This document shows, one piece after another, positions 62,954-64,000 of a stretch of 64,000 bases of DNA. This DNA comes from Bacteriovoracaceae bacterium (lineage in GTDB: Bacteria > Bdellovibrionota > Bacteriovoracia > Bacteriovoracales > Bacteriovoracaceae): assembly GCA_013141065.1 (NCBI GenBank), contig JABFRR010000003.1, forward strand, positions 186,001-250,000. The letters are read 5' to 3'. The notes under the pieces are model-generated. The model did not search any database. It was not told the DNA's origin and worked only from the letters and a program-made list of their open reading frames with translations. The position numbers and the translations under genes are program-made. The stretch's first letter is position 1; each line of letters opens with the position of its first letter.

Positions 62954-63784
62954 TTATTCTTCTAAACTCTTTTTAAAATGGGGAGAATTTTTTGCTAATA
63001 ACTCCATATAGTTTTTAATGTCACTTTTTGGTTCAAAGGGGAGATCTTTATATTTCACAATATGCTCTTCAGGCACGTACCTGAACGTAAAATTTATTCT
63101 GCGAGTAATGAAATTATCTACATTGAGTAAAAAAACTTCCTTAGTTTTATTTTCGACTCGTTGAACTCTATGAAAAGCTTTTTCTTTATATAATTCACCT
63201 CCAAAAATTTGAAGTGAGCTATCTTCGAGCCATTGCTCAAAGAGGATATTATTCTTGAGATCTTTTTTTCCTTGAACAAATTGAAAGAATGCCCTTTCTC
63301 CAAAAGAAAGTGAAGCCACTGGCCCTAATTCAAAATCTTTATGATCACCAACTCTTGCGGTATCAATTTTTTTACCATCTTTATCAATCGTAGTGCCATA
63401 AAAATTAATTAAGCAAGTATTGAGCTTCCACCCCTTGGGGACTTCAGATTTTTTAAAGTGTAATTTTGTTATTCCTTCGATAGTTTCAATAATTTTTTTT
63501 AATTCTTTAGGATAATTTTCAGCTCGCACACAGCGGTTCAAAATACCTTTAGGTGGATGATAGTAATTTAAGCATGCAAATTGCCAATTTCCCAGCCAGT
63601 AGACTGGTCTTAAAAGCGTTCTTTGAGTGTCACCTTCAGGTGGCGGGTTATGTTCTGAATACCTCTGTTCCCAAATAGGATGAAGTGTTTTTATCCATTC
63701 GACGATCGCAATTTTTTCATCTTTTTTAATGAAAGTTGGATGATAGAAAAGACCGTCTTTTCTAATAATGAGTTTTTTTGCCAT
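62954..63784 (-). CDS. AlkB-family 2-oxoglutarate/Fe(II) dioxygenase
   Basis: 276 residues. Iron ligands are GDHKDF (His148, Asp150) and AFHRV (His205); the 2-oxoglutarate-binding Arg is in RRINFTFR. LINFYGTTIDKDGKKID and GPVASLSFGERAFFQF fit AlkB-like enzymes, though NFY replaces the usual NxYxdg substrate loop. It probably oxidises N-alkylated bases (direct repair) and lies 53 nt upstream of lexA on the same strand, in a DNA-damage group. A protein or RNA demethylase role is possible. No Shine-Dalgarno is clear. Confidence 0.8.
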   Translation of the reverse strand: MAKKLIIRKDGLFYHPTFIKKDEKIAIVEWIKTLHPIWEQRYSEHNPPPEGDTQRTLLRPVYWLGNWQFACLNYYHPPKGILNRCVRAENYPKELKKIIETIEGITKLHFKKSEVPKGWKLNTCLINFYGTTIDKDGKKIDTARVGDHKDFELGPVASLSFGERAFFQFVQGKKDLKNNILFEQWLEDSSLQIFGGELYKEKAFHRVQRVENKTKEVFLLNVDNFITRRINFTFRYVPEEHIVKYKDLPFEPKSDIKNYMELLAKNSPHFKKSLEE

Positions 63785-64000
63785 AGTTTATCTATTTAAT
63801 GATTGTTAAGTCTCTTGTAAATCCACGCCGCCTTATATGTAATTTTTACCACTTCACACTTGGTAGGTTGTTATTATATTTTTTTGCTGATAACCCTTTT
63901 TAGGACAGATTCTAATTCCTGGGGGGATTTGACTTAGATGCAAGCTCTCAACTGGTTCAACTTTCAAATATCGGAACGACTCAAAATGTAGTTGCCGGTG
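63785..64000. other. Window end without an assigned gene; possible 3' end of a minus-strand gene
   Basis: On the minus strand one frame is open from the window edge to TGA 63856-63854 (48 codons; it contains LHLSQIPPGIRICPKKG), so it could be the end of a gene upstream of the AlkB homologue. On the plus strand GGGGGGA (63921-63927) precedes ATG 63938, but that frame has only 17 codons. Neither is convincing. Confidence 0.25.

Noticed and set aside
63938-63991. Short plus-strand gene after GGGGGGA
   Set aside because: Only 17 codons and no similarity; the minus strand offers an equally weak open frame.

Overview
The window reads as a chromosomal segment of an AT-rich, Gram-negative (LptD, many lipoproteins, a beta-barrel protein) bacterium. 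The 16S rRNA, the AT-rich coding and the gene content (a murein-peptide amidase-like M14 enzyme, secreted repeat proteins, a TPR/winged-helix regulator) fit best with Bdellovibrionota, probably a Bacteriovorax/Peredibacter-like lineage. That placement is an inference from reading, not from a database match. I saw no mobile elements, CRISPR arrays, phage genes or tRNA genes.

Layout. 1-2640: end of pheS and complete pheT. 2641-8006: one rRNA operon (16S-23S-5S) with its promoter, boxA sites, two RNase III-type processing stems and a terminator; the 16S-23S spacer has no tRNA. 8027-11404: rimM-trmD-SPOUT methyltransferase-rplS-rnhB-yraN. 11406-16066: a small secreted protein, a STAS protein, rsmI, a class II cyclic-nucleotide phosphodiesterase and a secreted protein with five 27-residue Cys repeats. 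16205-22548: folC-lptD-pabA-like-TrpF-like-surE (split in two frames)-LysM/M23 lipoprotein. 22553-25174 (minus): exonuclease, 2Fe-2S ferredoxin, a lipoprotein broken by a frameshift in a 12-A run, and a hypothetical gene.

25328-34990 (minus) is the most interesting part: a tightly packed unit thrS-ddl-[lysine-6-aminotransferase-like : GNAT : dead aminotransferase fusion]-C45 Ntn-hydrolase-class III aminotransferase-scoA-scoB, with 1-nt and 4-nt overlaps and a terminator at the end. The last five genes match, activity for activity, the GNAT/deacylase/CoA-transferase/aminotransferase set of the Bacillus kamA-yodPQRST (beta-lysine) operon, but with a new fusion and a different deacylase; no lysine aminomutase is in the window.

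35119-43329: TPR-winged-helix regulator, rimI, then the rimP-nusA-infB-rbfA-truB operon with a terminator in its leader. 43444-50355: membrane-anchored ferredoxin, secreted repeat protein, M14 peptidase, a PTPS-III-type pterin enzyme, RNase HI, acid phosphatase lipoprotein, FKBP lipoprotein, YqfO-like domain protein, exported Hsp20-like and cupredoxin-like proteins. 50362-58699: a lone CpaF ATPase, nth, murI, eno, a kinase-like ATPase protein and envelope proteins. 58808-63784: HPt protein, a MenE-MenH fusion, and a DNA-damage group dinB-lexA-alkB in which lexA looks leaderless.

Two themes recur. Strong intrinsic terminators sit 13-20 nt upstream of start codons at five places, leaving no room for a promoter, so the downstream genes must depend on readthrough. 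Several genes without a Shine-Dalgarno sequence have a -10 hexamer 5-7 nt before the ATG, which suggests leaderless mRNAs.
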